A stretch of DNA of 64,000 nucleotides, taken from Isoetes taiwanensis (lineage: Eukaryota > Streptophyta > Lycopodiopsida > Isoetales > Isoetaceae). Under the pieces are notes generated by a model. The model saw only the letters and a list, made by a program, of their open reading frames with translations, was not told the origin of the DNA and searched no databases. The position numbers and the translations under genes were made by a program. The stretch covers positions 1-64,000 of the forward strand of contig JAJEKV010000641.1 of the NCBI GenBank assembly GCA_021234155.1, written 5' to 3'. Below are positions 10,856 to 23,350 of the stretch, piece by piece (the stretch's first letter is position 1; every line of letters begins with the position of its first letter).

Positions 10856-11252
10856 TGGATAAGTTAGAGCGTGTCCATCGTTTTAATATTCTTGGCTAAA
10901 AGAGGGTTTTCCTTTTACTACTTCAAAATATGTGCAAGAGAAGACTCTTTGTGCAACTTGATATAACAAGTTAAAAAATGAGGCTAGAAGCCCGCAATAA
11001 TATAAGAGATATTGATTTGGGTGTCTATCCACGATATACATAAATGCAATGTGTGATGAATGGATAGCAAGCTGATGAAATGTGTGATGGATAGCAAGCT
11101 GGTAAAATCGCACATCTACTATTCAAACAAAAAATATAACACAAGGCCGTCAAAAATAAACTTGCATTAAAAATCATCATAAGAACCAGTATGTATGTGA
11201 TTTTGTTCTACAACAATTCACAATGTAAACAAAAACCATGTGTCCTTTATGG

Positions 11253-11583
11253 TTTTGCGAAACCAGTAGCAGTTCATATCATATATTTTGTACCAATTTT
11301 AAAAATTACACTAGTTTTAAGAAATCATCATTAGTTTGTAGAATGGTTTTTAGGCCTACATTGAATTTGCAAAATCATTGCTAGTCCATATCATGTTTAA
11401 TTACCTGAATTTTACATAGTACAATAGTTTTTCGAAATCATTACTAGTTTGGGGAGATGTGTGTTAAACATATATTGGTTTTGCAGAACTATTGCTAGTT
11501 CACATAACTTTATGCATTTTTAATTTTACAATGGTTTTATGAGATCATCATGAATTTAAGGGATGGTTTTTACACCTATATTT
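11253..11583 (+). repeat. Three diverged tandem units of about 110 bp
   Basis: Units start near 11253, 11361 and 11475. Each holds GGTTTTGCNRAA or a variant, then TTGCTAGTTCATATCA, an A/T stretch, TTTTACANTAGTTTT, GAAATCATNANTAGTTT, and GGTTTTTANGCCTACAT. A weaker fourth unit may follow to about 11700. This is a degenerate minisatellite with no gene. Confidence 0.6.
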
Positions 11584-11981
11584 TCAATATTACAATTTTG
11601 GATGCTTCCAACATGCTAGTTGTCATTATCATATATGTTTTTTCAAGTTTTTTCTTGTTAGTTCAAAAACCATACTAATATTTGCAAAGATGCTACAATT
11701 TGTTTTATGTGGTTATTTACTATGCTTGTTAAAAGTTTATATTATTAACTAGTAATTCCAGCTATTACGTTTGAATTTTTGGATTGCCCCTGGGGGGGCA
11801 AACCCTTGCTCAGGTGGGTTTCTGGCATATTCTAGATATATGTTGGTATATCTCAGAATATCCTAGAAACTGCTTCAAACTTGCCAATGCCCTTAATCTG
11901 CCGGTCACTCCTGTTGTGGCGTGAGGCCGGCCGCTACTTTTCATACTGTGTAACCAGAAGGAAGTTTTAGGGTTTAAAGGT

Positions 11982-12335
11982 TTGTCAGCTTCTTCAACAA
12001 CCGAGAATGGTTTGAATGGTTGGACGGGCAAAGCTCCAAAGTTTTACCCATGGCAAGGGAAAGGTCACCATAGCTGTATATGCACAAACCTTTTTGAGTC
12101 TAAGGCTACGGTTAGGTCTCCTTTGCGACACGGCGCCATAGCCATCCCTCGTCCTAACCGTGGTTGGAGCATCGAAAGGAAAGGGCGGGGATTTGATAAT
12201 CGATTTTATGGCTTAGATTTGGTGCGATGTCTATTTATGATTTATATTTTGATCTATTTCTTTTGTTTCTATCATAAGCCTAAACCAGTGCCTCTAATCC
12301 TAAGAACAATTCTTGGTTCTGGAGTACCAAACTAA
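11982..12335 (+). other. Unrecognised open frame, possibly a TE or gene remnant
   Basis: An open frame of about 117 codons, unusual for its AT-rich surroundings, reads NGLNGWTGKAPKFYPWQGKG, then RHGAIAIPRPNRGWSIERKG. Composition and codon look are coding-like up to about 12215, then hydrophobic and AT-rich. I recognise no family. Confidence 0.2.
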
Positions 12336-12958
12336 ACTCAGTAAGGAGAGCTATGCAATCTTTTTTATGTTGCTTCTACCATCGAGTTCTGCGGCTGCAC
12401 AAGCAGGTCAGTTTTGAGCATTTGGATAACTGTGGCAGCATCAATAGTGCTGTGAAGGTATTTATTGTGTACTTTGAGACCTCCTTGTGATATCATGATT
12501 CAAGGAAGCCTAAAGCAAGCGAAGCAGTGGTACAAAGGATTATTATTTCGAGATCCATTAAATCAACGTAAAGCATTATGAACTGCTACTTCAACAACAT
12601 ATGTGAAGCAGGTTTGACAATGAGCAACTTCAAGCTTTGGTAACATGAGCACGGAGGAGGAAATGAGGCTCCTGCAAACAGGAGGGTTCATGGCTATGCA
12701 TTTTTTAAGTGAAACAAGTTTTCTGAAGTTCCAATTATATGATTTTTGTTGCAGTTGTTGTATTTTTTTATTACATGAATGCACTTTCAAAACACTTTTT
12801 TAAATGTGACAATACTCTATGTAAAAAAAATCAAAATGCAAAAGGCTAACGAAATTACACCAACGTTGCATTAGAAAACCCAAAACCATATTTTTGACGT
12901 CATCTAGCAAGAACTTTGAGCCCCTCGGGCTGAAGGGAGGGAGAACATTGTTGGCCAT

Positions 12959-13366
12959 GTGGTTGTGTCTCAACCTAGCCCTGTTACTGATGTTCTAAGT
13001 GATGCCGCGCGTTTGAAGTTGCAAAAAATTCAAGAGGCCCAAGAGCGTAGGGAGCAAGATGGGTGGCAAAAGGTGAATCTGAAGAAGGCTGCTAGGAATA
13101 AATATTTGCAATCTATCTCTCAAGCTGCAAGTTCGGTGGATAATATAAATGGAAGGGTAGAGCAGAGCGGGGGCTCGCCCTTGCCAAGTGTGCCTCAATC
13201 TGCCAAACAATCTGCTATGTTGTCACCTTCCCCAGAAGTAACTAGACATAATGGGAGGGTGGAGCAGAGAGGAGGCTCGCCCTCGCCAATTAATGACAGA
13301 CACGATGGAAGGGTGGAACAGAGCGAAGGCTCCCCCTTGCCAAGTTTGAAATTACCTTTGGGCTGA
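12959..13366 (+). pseudogene. LINE ORF1, C-terminal part
   Basis: The frame contains LKLQKIQEAQERREQDGWQK and KKAARNKYLQ, a basic stretch like the end of plant LINE ORF1 nucleic-acid-binding proteins. It then contains three copies of a roughly 14-residue unit (NGRVEQSGGSPLPS and variants) at about 13147, 13249 and 13306. The zinc-knuckle part expected further upstream is absent because the element is 5'-truncated. It ends about 80 bp before ORF2. Confidence 0.6.
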
Positions 13367-13446
13367 CCTACGGTGATACTTGTGACATGGAGGTTCTGAG
13401 AGATTGAGACAATGGGAATGGAAATTGAACGTCAACCTGTGAACAC

Positions 13447-15927
13447 ATGAACATACTCTCATGGAATGTCCGGGGCATAGCTTCTTCGCCCTGCAAGAGA
13501 AGCCGCCTAGCTTTGTATCTTGGGAAGTTGTCGGCTGATTTCTATTGCCTTCAAGAACATAAATGTTGTAGAGGTGATATATAAAAGTTGGTTGGTTTGT
13601 TTGGTTCTCAATATAATGTCCTCGTCTCTGGTGGCTCCTCCTCTAAGGCGGTGTTCTTACTGACATGGAAGTCATCCATCAATGTCACTTTCACAAAGAC
13701 AGATGCCTTTGGACGATGGATTATTGTCAAGTGGAAGGATCAAGGTCGAGAATGGGGTTTGGTTAACATCTATGCGCACAATAGACCAAGTCAAAGAGGG
13801 GCTTTATGGGCTGCATTGAGAAGCAAACTATGTAGATTTGGCCATGATGTAGCTTGGTTGTTAGTAGGTGATTTCAACATGGTTGAACTTGAGGCTGACA
13901 GGAGCGGAAGGGGGTCAGCAGTAGTGCAAGGTTTTGAACGTGATCAGTGGGTGCGCCTCCTTCATGACTGTGGGATTACAGAAATTGAGGGCGATTCATC
14001 TTTTACTTGGTGTAATGGCTGGATTGGTGTTGGTAGAGCATATGCCCATCATGATAGAGGCTATTTCAATGCTCATGTGGCTCATGATCTCTCGAATTTC
14101 TGTAGGCATAACCTTTTGGATGGTTCTATCTCTGATCACCATCCCCAACTTTTCTCCTACAATGTGGCTACCTGTCGTAGACCAACCAGAACTTATTTCA
14201 AGTTTAATGTCACGTTCTTAGAGAATGTGGACTTTCAAACTCGCTGTCAGCACGCTTGGTCCCAAGCATTTTCCTCTAGAAGAGGCATGGCTGGTTTAGT
14301 TGCGGCTCTTTCTGCTGTTAAGTCTCTCGCTAAGGAATGGGGCAGAGTTCGAGCGTTAGAGACAAGAGAGCAACTTTCTGCATTGTATGGTGAACTTGCA
14401 ACTTGTCGTTCTCATGTTCCCTCTGATGGGACCAGAGAAAAGCTAGTCCTTTCACGAATTAAACTGCTGGAAAATGAGCAGGTTCGGCATGCTCGAATGA
14501 AGGCTAGTTTGCAATGGTTCAAAGATGGGGATAGGTATACTCGCTTTTTCTTTGCAGCATCCAAAAGGAGAAGGCAGGCAACATCTGTCCACTCCCTCCA
14601 GCTTCCTGATGGCTCTCTTATCTCTGACCCAGTGCAACTCAAGCAATATCTTTTTGATCATTTCTCTTCCTTCTTTTCTCAGCACCCCATGCCATTCCAG
14701 GAGGATATGCAGACTGCTGTGTTGTCTAAGGTACATCCAATTATTTCCGCTGAGAAAAAGAGATTACTTGAATCGAATATCACAACAGAGGACTTAAAGG
14801 AGGCTGTGTTTCATTTGAAGCATGATAAGTATCCTGGTCTTGACGGCTTCCCTATTGAGTTCTTTCAAGCTTGCTGGCCTTGGCTCAACAATGATGTCTA
14901 TGCTGCTTTTTGTGACTTTCAGCGTTCGCAAAGCTTAGATAAGATCCTCAATACTGGATGCATCTCTCTCATTCCAAAGTGCAAAGAGCCTAGATCCATT
15001 TCTGACTGGCGTCCTATCACCTTGCTCTCATCTGTCTACAAAATATTTGCTAAAGCCCTGGCTGACAAAGTACGCAACATCTTAGCTGAGTCAATTTCTT
15101 CTACACAGTCTGGCTTTCAACCTGGCCGATGCATCTTGAACAATGTTGCGGATGCATATGAGGGCATGTATTGGGCTCGCTTGCATGGTCATCAAGTGGT
15201 GTTCCTCAAACTAGACTTTGCTAAAGCCTATGACAGTGTGGATTGGGTATTTTTGGAGAAATGCCTTCTTGCTTTGGGTTTTGGAGAGGCATTCACCCGT
15301 GATGTTATGAAGCTTCATGTGTCGGCACGGTCTACAGTGCTTTTTCAAGGTGAGCCATCCCAGATCTTTACTGTTGGTCGGGGGATCCGACAGGGTTGTC
15401 CTTTGGCGCCTTTGCTCTTCACTATTGTTGCAGAAGTGTTGTCTCAACTCTTTGATGTTGCAGCTCGAGAAGGTGTCATCCAGGGTCTGCCCATGTTGGA
15501 TGGTTCTCAAGAGGTGTGTAATCAGTATGCTGATGACACTTTCCTTTTTCTTATGGCCAATGATGAAAACCTCCATAATGCTAAGCTGCTCCTAGATACT
15601 TTCTCCCTGGCCTCTGGAGTTCTTGTAGGTTGGAGAAAGTGCACTGCTCTATGGACACTGGATAGTGCTGTTCCCTCTTGTATTCTTGACTATCCTTGGA
15701 CGGTGCTTCCTCATGGTCAACCCACAAAGCTTTTGGGCATTCCTGTGGGGGTGCATGTTTCTGCCTCATGTGCTTGGGATGAGATCATTAAAGGTCTTGA
15801 GAAACATCTGTTCTGGTGGAAGGTGGCTAAGTTATCTTTGCCTGGTGGATCACAGTTGCAAGGTCCATCCTCAGCAACACCCATGTCTATATGGCATCTA
15901 TCTTACTGGCTCCTCAATGTAAGATGA
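13447..15927 (+). pseudogene. LINE ORF2: AP endonuclease and reverse transcriptase
   Basis: ATG at 13447 opens MNILSWNVRGIA and FYCLQEHK, the start of the APE endonuclease. An in-frame TAA follows at 13582, after which the same frame stays open to 15927. Endonuclease motifs continue with VNIYAHN, LLVGDFNMVE and SDHHP (about 14130-14146). Reverse transcriptase motifs are DKYPGLDGFPIEFF, LIPKCKEP, SDWRPITLLSSVYKI, SGFQPGRCI, LKLDFAKAYDSVDW, GRGIRQGCPLAPLLF and the catalytic QYADD (about 15524-15538). Apart from the single stop the frame is long and clean, so the copy is fairly young. The endonuclease nicks target DNA and the RT copies LINE RNA at the nick. Confidence 0.93.
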
Positions 15928-17212
15928 ATGAAATCGTCTGTATTGTCAGGAATTTCATCTGGGCACTGGTACATCAGAAGGTGCTGTTGTTAAGGTATCC
16001 TGGGCTAAGTGCATCAAGCCTAAGGCGGCTGGTGGCCTTGGAATGTTGGACTTCCGTCTGCAAAGCCAGGTCATGATTTCAAAGTTCATTTGGAGGCTCC
16101 TCCTTGGTAAAGATGACTCTCCTGGCTTAAGGTTGGTACGGCAATCACTTCTGCAGTGTCTTCCCTTTTACAAGGCAACAATCAAACCTAGTCTCCCATG
16201 GGCCTTGCTGTATCCTCTGCATCCATATCCAAATGCTTCCCCATTCCTTAAAGGTCTGCTTGCTTCCTGGGATGTGGTTAGATCTTTATTCCATGTTAAT
16301 CCCCAAGCGTGTTCATTGTCAATGTCATGCTTTGGTGGCTTCCCCCAAGCTATGCATGATCGGTGACCTTTATGTGCACTTGTACATCCAAAGACCCAAC
16401 GGCGTTGGCGGCTAAATTTGGGGTTTTAACGATTGCGGCTTGGTATGATTACGGTCATCTTTTGTCATGGGAGGCTTTTGAGGACGAGATTTCTATTATC
16501 TGAGATGGGATCGGCAAATCACGTTTGGGGTGGCTGATTTTTTGCCATCAATGTGCGGCAACCACAGGTGATGTGCCTATTTGGATATGTGATGCGTCTT
16601 AAGCGAGAAAAAGTTTGTTTCTTTCACGCATGAAGGCTGCTTTTAGATTGTGAGCCTCTTCCCCCATCCCAGCACTGGCATCTTCAGGTTCCTCAACCAC
16701 AGTGGAAAAGTGTTTGGATGTGGACATGGGATAAATTGCTCCACCCTAAAGTGTCAGCGTTGCGATGGCAAATTCTCCATAGATGTGTTCGAGTGAATGT
16801 CTTGGTTCACAAGATGAACCCTAGAGTCTCAGATCGTTGCCCTCTCTATGGCCAATGTGTTGAAACTATTGAACACTGCTTCTTCTTGTGCGATCATCTA
16901 CGGCTTGCTTGGGAGTGGTTGTTCACTCTTTTCAGTGTGTCTCTCACTAGCCAGGAGATCCTACTTGCACTTTATCCCCCTGTTTGGCCTAGCTTGCGTA
17001 AGCGGGCATTTCATCTTGCTCCTAGTTGGATTTTGTGGTCTATCTGGCAGAGGCGACGTTTGTGGATTTTCCAAGGTGCACACATCTCTGATCAGCAGCT
17101 TCTCCATTGTGCTCAGCAAGAGATCACTAAAGCTTATCGTTGCTCATCTCTAGCTGATGATAAACAAGAGATAATTTGGCAGACGTATTTACGGTGTTCT
17201 TCTTATGCATAG
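15891..17212 (+). pseudogene. LINE ORF2, C-terminal part with zf-RVT domain, frameshifted
   Basis: The reading frame changes near 15890 (MASILLAPQCKMNEIVCIV..., expected after the RT thumb) and again several times to 16717. A clean frame from 16718 to the stop at 17212 gives TWDKLLHPKVSALRWQILH, RCPLYGQCVETIEHCFFLC and LRLAWEWLF, the zf-RVT domain of plant LINEs, and ends YLRCSSYA. The 6702-7054 copy ends the same way. Confidence 0.85.
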
Positions 17213-17341
17213 ACGGGTGTTTTTGCCTAGTTGGGTCAGCCTATCCACTAGGGTTTTATTCCTGTCTGTGCAATGTGTATTGTGCCTTTGTTCTTGTCAA
17301 TAAAAAGAGCCTCACGTCCTTCAAAAAAAAACTTTGAGCCC

Positions 17342-20300
17342 ATTCCGCGGAAAGCTTTGGGTTTTTTTCAAGATGCATCACTATGCCAAGTTCATTTGCA
17401 ATGGTCCAAGAGCCATGTATTTTTTTTTTCAGGTACTTTTACATATTGATTCAATTTTGTAGGGCACAATCCAGCCTGCTTGATCAATCCGGCACACTAT
17501 TTACACGTATATAATATGCAAAAGCAAATACGCAAACAGAAACCATGGTGCATCCTTGTTTTCAGAAAATTACAAGCAACGCTGGAACTTCTTCAGTGAG
17601 GTTGCCTCATGGCATTCCTCCGGATTTGTACAAGCGACAGATTGCTCTAGATTAAACACCAAGAAGGCCCATTGGCTTGCTTCATCACAGCGTGGAAACA
17701 ATCAATTCTTTGACAATGTGCTATAATTTCGTACCTTTCTAAATCCAAAAGAAATGATACTCTTAAACAAAAGGCCATCGAGGAATCATTTAAGAGTTGT
17801 TCTTTACTTTGTACGTGTACAATAGATTTCATCACTTTTACAGAAAGCTCTGTCCAAATTCGGGGAGTTTTCAACAAGTTCTTAGAGCCCATTTGATCCA
17901 GCCTAAAAAAGGAATGCCACGCTCAGTGCATTTGTAGAAGATATGTCACCGGTTTTCTACAGCCCATTTGACCTGTCCTAAAAAAGGAAGGCCACACTCA
18001 GTTCGAAATTGGAACCATTACAAAAAAATGAAAGGAAAAACAATACCCCTTTTTTTGGCTTCAACATTGCCTAAATCATACTATTATCTTCTAAAATTGA
18101 AGAAATTAGTAGGTATTATATAAGATTCTATATGAGGGTATATTTTTTGACCTAGCATATTCCTAGGAATAATGCTAGGTCTAATGATCGAAAAAGCACC
18201 CACCTTTTTGCAAAAAAGGACGTTACCTCCAGCTTGGAAATATGCGGGAAATTGGAACGCCATAGCAATGGCGGCCGAAGCTTTGCAACCAACACGTATC
18301 TGCCGATGGCGATCGTTTGCTCCTGCTTTTTTCCATTTGGCTTTCGCATGCCCGCCTAAAGCTCTGCTATGTCGTGGATTCGGCGATGCGCCGTAGCTAC
18401 TGCACTAAATCTGGCACTCCAGCAGGTAAACGTTTGCTTATAGGAGAAACATTTGCACTATTCAGCTCCCTTAATCTCTCTTGTTGCACAGAAAGCCATT
18501 CAGGTAATTTTGAACTTGAATTTTTTTTAGAGGACGAGGTGCTGCAAGCTATTGAGATGGGATGTTGAAGCTTGGCCAGGTATATGTTGACTGAGTTTCT
18601 TCCACATTTTTTTACTTCTTGTTCATACTAAGGTTCAGCTTCTAGCGCTCAGTCTAGCAATGGTGTAAAAAAATGTGTACAAAGCCTGTACGATGCTCTG
18701 CCGGCCGAAATAGAGCAAATTTCAATGGGGAAAAGCTGTAGCACTTATCGTCAGCACAAAATGATACAAAGGACATTTTCTTTTTTTTTTTTTTTTTTTT
18801 TTTTCATAGAGCACATTGTGTGCATTAATCCAGTTGGAAAAGAAGTGGGTTTGTTGTTGCCAGTTGTTCATCTCGGATTTGGATCGTAATCTGCCCCATT
18901 TGTGAGTTTTTTGTTTGCAACATCATCAACACAGTTTTCCTCTGCTAATAGCATATGACGCTTTCTCGACTTAGGCTTTCTGGTTTGCATTACATGTGTG
19001 GGAGGGTAGTAAGCTTCCGATGGCAGATAAAGTCCTCTGAGTTCTATTTGTTTAAGTGCACCATTTGCTTTCCAGACTAATATTTGTATTCCAGGTTCTC
19101 ACTCTGGCCAAGTACAGTAATTGCTTCAGCGGATCTTCAGACAATAGATCTTCTGGAATGCCGATTTGCAGAGCGTCTTATAGTTGCACAGCTTTTTCTA
19201 GCATATGTTCCCACTTTGGTCAGACACTAAGTCCACAAAGACCCAAATCCTGGGGGCTTTGCTGCAATGGCCTTTTGCCTTTGCTTGCATGCTCTGTTGT
19301 ATGCTGGAGCTACCATGATGTCCAGCCACCTATCAGATATCAGATCATGAGCATTTAAAGGTGTAAACATGTAAAATGGTTTTGTGGGTTCAAACCCCAT
19401 AGTTCTCCCAATTGTGCAATTCAAATTCTGCACTCTAGAGTGGCTTTTCTAAAGATTTAAGTATCGGGTTTGCTTTCTTTCCTTACTGGCAGAGTATGAT
19501 AATTGAGATTCTAGTTTTTAAGCATCGCATGAAAATACCAGTGATACCAAGACGGTTTTTATTGATATTGATTTGATATTGTTTAGGCATACGTACACAG
19601 TTTCAAAATCCTATTAATTAATGTATTGATTAACTATTTGAGATCGTAGAAAAAAACTTGTATTAACAAATTTAAGTATTAATAAATTTAAACCATGTCA
19701 GTTTGCCACGTTATATGTTGTCCATTAGTTGCTACAAAATAACTGAATAATTTACCGATTCATACTTAGGAAGAGAGATGCGATCAAATACCATTCTATT
19801 AAACTTGAAATACTAAGCATTAGTTCGTAATAGACATTTTAAGTTATTAGAAAAACTAAGTAAAATAATTATATTTTAGCACCATCGAGAAAAATAGGCT
19901 TAAAAAAAATCATATTAGCATATTTAAACCAAGATCGTTTACCACGTTGCGTATTGGTGATTAATCATTGTAAATTATCACGATAATTGTGTGCTTAAAA
20001 GTACCATGTGAATATATTAAAGAAGATAAATGTGACCAAATACCAGTCTACTAAACTTGACATATAGAACAATAGTACATATCATATAGTTTAAGTTGTT
20101 ATAAAAACCAATTAAAATTGCCATGTTTCAATACCATGTCACAAAATAATGTCGGCTTATCACTCTAGAAAAATATGTTGATGAACCATATTAGATAACC
20201 AGATATGGTTTGTAAACTTTTGAACCCACTAACATGTACTAATTAATGGATTTTGTTTCCACCACCAAACCATAACAAAAAAATCACATTGGTTCAATTT

Positions 20301-20441
20301 TGGGGGCCTTGTGTAATATCTCAATTGCTTTGCTATTGTTTGGGCATTTCTTTTGTCTAGTTGGAATACTAGGACATGTTAGAAGTGCTTAAATTCTCAT
20401 CTTTATATGGCTTGTAAGTATGAGAACTTGTATATGGCCAC
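17342..20441. other. Flank between the LINE and element D; no clear gene
   Basis: AT-rich DNA. A pair of roughly 50-bp repeats lies at about 17885 and 17963 (AGCCCATTTGA, CCTAAAAAAGGAA). The stretch 18150-18560 is less AT-rich and has short open frames on both strands plus a GT-rich donor-like site at 18504, but I recognise no protein; it could be a first exon or promoter of a lost gene. A run of about 24 T lies at 18781-18804, perhaps the tail of a minus-strand retroposon. From 19450 to 20430 I see only AT-rich sequence. Confidence 0.4.
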
Positions 20442-22089
20442 TGTGACGCTCCCTACTAAATATACGGCCCGGTAGTATACTCAAGAGGAAATCCCCATCC
20501 GGTCCTCCCGACCGCAGACCTCAGTCTATCCCGCCTATCTGGGGTCTGCGTAGTCAGGAAGGAAGGGGCACTGAAAGGTGTCTTCTTGGCGCCCTTCCCC
20601 TATGGGCTCCTATCACAGCGGAAGCATAAACATCGTCAGAACTAGCAATAACAATACATCACACCACCTCGAAGGGTAGCTCATCCACATATCCATAGGT
20701 GCAAAGAACATAATCATATGCCATAAAACATGAGAGCTCCTACCCGTGGCTCCGACACATAAGGAAGTCGACTGACTGGACAGGCCTCAAGATAGAGCAG
20801 ACCGAGTCATAACAATGGCGGGGCTGGCTATAGACATTGGCTAGGGTTGACCACTCCATCCGCCCCTCCTGTGCATACTTTGCAGATGAGCTAGATCAGG
20901 CTCTGACATGACTCTAGCCTTCCGGATACGCAATCCCATGGCATTACCCATCGGGACTACTCCAGGTTGCATCTCCCTGGTCCGTCGAGGCAGGAAGGGT
21001 CGCATCTCCCCTTCTCGAGGTCTAGAGGCTCCTCGGGCAGCTAGAGAATCGTGGCGACACACGATTCATACCCGACTGAACCCCCCAAAACAAGAGCCAA
21101 GCTGACACTTGCAACTCTTGAGAGGAGGCGAGGCACCTGGGTGCCCTGGGAGGTGTCGGACCCATGCTCGCCCACCGCGAAGTGACCAGACCATAAGCCT
21201 AGCCCACTATGGGATCCCCGTAGCCCCCACTCGGCGGGGATCCTCTCTCGCATTGCCTCTAGCCCCCGTTGTGTAGTCTTTGAGTCACATCATAGCTTCC
21301 ATAGCCGGTGGGTTCCTATGCACAGGCGCATATAATAGGGACTAAGGGATCTACACTAGGAGCATACTACATATGGCCCTAGGTCTCTACCCCCTTCCCA
21401 ATACAAGAGGAGCAACATGATCAACCAACATCACATAGCATCATAACATGATAATCATCATAAGAACATCTTAACCTAATCATACATATCTAACTTACGG
21501 TTAGGGTTCCTTGATTAGGGTTCAAGATGTTGAATACTGAGTTCTAGGATGGCTCTACTCTAGATACAACATACTAACCCATCCGGAGTGCTAACTTCCG
21601 GATGGACTACTAAGACACTACTCCACATACTTGCTCCGAAGCACTCCCTCCCAAACCCTGGCGTCTCCATGATCTTCAAGGTGTTGAGGTAGCTCCCACT
21701 CCTGGCGATGCGCCACGCTCTGCGGGGCTGCCACGCTATGTTTGTCTCCCACGTGAGACGGTTCTCAAAGCGGAGTTTCGGGCCAAGAAGGTTCCCGTGA
21801 TTTGTTGGAGCGGAAAAGAGGCCTAGGGTTAGGGGTTTAGGCCTTATAGATTAGGGTTCACATGTTATGCCACGTGGCTCCAATAGGGTAAGTCCGTGTG
21901 GCGGGTGCCCAATAGGTTAAGGCCACGTGGAAAATGGTCTTAACCTAAGGTTGGCTAAGTTATATGAATAACTTAGTCATGCCCCCTAGTGCCACAATCT
22001 ATGGTATACAAGGCTATGAAGATAGACTTGTATAGTGACGGACCTGGAAATATACGTATTTATGGCATATATTTCCCTGGAACGTCACA
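20442..22089 (-). repeat. 3' LTR of element D (1648 bp)
   Basis: This uninterrupted LTR ends in the inverted heptamer TGTGACG/CGTCACA. Compared with the split 5' LTR it is nearly identical by eye over its inner 1 kb (for example 21300-22070 against 49190-49960). Most differences are single-base gaps in G or C runs, with a few clustered differences near 20460-20560. Confidence 0.93.
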
Positions 22090-22103
22090 TTCTCCCCCCC
22101 TTA
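22090..22103 (-). other. Polypurine tract of element D
   Basis: On the minus strand, AAGGGGGGGAGAA directly precedes the 3' LTR, the position where second-strand synthesis of an LTR element is primed. Confidence 0.85.
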
Positions 22104-22559
22104 GGATAATGTTGTCCTCAGCATTACGCTAAGGTGACTAGCCTACACTAATCCTGCAAAAGCACACAACAAGAATATATGAATTTAACTCTATTGAAAA
22201 GATCAACTTTTCGTTAATTACTTATTATGTAATTATAAAGCTATATTTATAAGTTATACAAAATTATATAGCCATAACAACTATTATTATAAAAGTATAC
22301 ACATATAATATTATTACAACAAAACAAATTAAGGAGTTCATAGTTAGTCTAAAATCTATGACTCCTATCTTCTCGTAACGTGCTCCCTCCTTCATGCTTC
22401 CCTTCACTGGCCTGCACAAGTAGCACATTACGTTATTTAAGTTAATAAGTTTGTGGTTTTAGGGGACCACCCCCCTTACCTACCTCCCTTGAGCGAACTA
22501 CTAGCTCAAGGTTACCCTACTACCTTGCACTCGATCATGGCCCTTTCGGATTTGAGCTT

Positions 22560-22960
22560 AAGGACCATTTAAGATGATCCTATCATCGCCCATGATCAAG
22601 TGCTACCTTGTACTCGGTTACCCGGTGCCGAGTACCCCTAGTGCATCATGCCCCCAAGGGTTTTAAGCTAGGGAACGTCTCACGATCCCATCATCGCGCA
22701 TGATCACATTGACCTTCACCATGACCCTCCTACGGCCAGGTGTGCATACCCCGCATCGCGCATAGAGAGCATCCGATCGATGTCCCATCATTGCCCACCA
22801 TGCCTCATTCCTCACTCACATGACCCTAATAGTCATGCGCACCTCTTGGTGCGTGTTGGCCTAGAGAATGCCTTAAAGGCGTATCCCATCATCGCCCACA
22901 CGTTCCAAGATTCTGGCACATGCACTCTACTAACTAGAATACATGAGCCAGAACTTAAGG
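22560..22960 (-). repeat. Four diverged repeats of about 100 bp in the 3' untranslated part of D
   Basis: The motif CCCATCATCGCCCATGATC or a variant recurs at about 22575, 22684, 22780 and 22880 (spacing about 109, 97 and 100 bp). It lies between the pol stop and the polypurine tract. Confidence 0.6.
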
Positions 22961-22981
22961 CTAACTAAGAAACATACTAAG

Positions 22982-23350
22982 CTAACCTCCTGGCAAGTCG
23001 GGGTCGACCAAGTTGGAGACGACTCGCCCATCAAACTCCTTCATAAACTCTGGATATTGCCTCTCCAAAACCTGCTTCAATACCCATGTCGCGTCTTCCA
23101 CGGGCAAGTGTTTCCACTTGACCAAATACTGGAGGAACTGAGACCTCCTTTTCTTCTTGAATGACTTATCAAGAAGTAGCTCAGGCACAATTTCAACTTG
23201 CTCTTCTGTCATTTCCAACAAGGTTGGAGTATCTAAAACCTCATCACGGTTAGGATCGTGCCTTTTCAATAAACTTACGTGGAAGACCTTGCACACTTTA
23301 AGATGGGCCGGAAGATCCAACTTGTAGGCTTGAGAGCCCACTCTCTCCAA
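22982..23350 (-). pseudogene. Element D pol C-terminus with chromodomain-like end
   Basis: Minus-strand frame: VGSQAYKLDLPAHLKVCKVF, then HVSLLKRHD (the usual end of gypsy integrase), then a chromodomain-like piece with QYLVKWKHLPVEDATWV. In chromoviruses this domain steers integration. It ends at 22982, about 880 bp before the 3' LTR. The upstream frame breaks near 23350. Confidence 0.85.

Larger units (their letters stand above)
8530..10860 (+). repeat. Duplicated segment, copy 1 (F-box gene 1 plus flanks)
   Basis: This segment aligns with 61367-63482. Similarity starts about 310 bp upstream of the start codon (GCATCCAATTAAGG against GCATCTAATTAAGG). It runs through promoter, coding region and about 1 kb downstream (for example GATTATAGATGGCATATC and AAAGATGTTACAACAACTCA in both), and fades near 10860/63482. 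Copy 1 has about 120 bp extra after its stop codon (about 9812-9940). Both copies have the same orientation, so this is a direct duplication now split by TEs. Confidence 0.85.
12924..17329 (+). mobile_element. L1-type LINE with 12-bp target duplication
   Basis: The insertion is flanked by AACTTTGAGCCC on both sides (12912-12923 and 17330-17341). It contains the end of ORF1, then ORF2 (endonuclease, reverse transcriptase, zf-RVT), a 3' region with GGGTTTTATTCCTGTCTGTG, AATAAAAAG, CACGTCCTTCAA and a short poly-A. About 4.4 kb is present. The 5' end starts inside ORF1, so it is 5'-truncated. ORF2 has a stop at 13582 and several frameshifts after 15890. Confidence 0.92.

Noticed and set aside
17647-17892. 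81-codon minus-strand frame
   Set aside because: No domain, AT-rich surroundings, and it overlaps a local repeat; probably chance.
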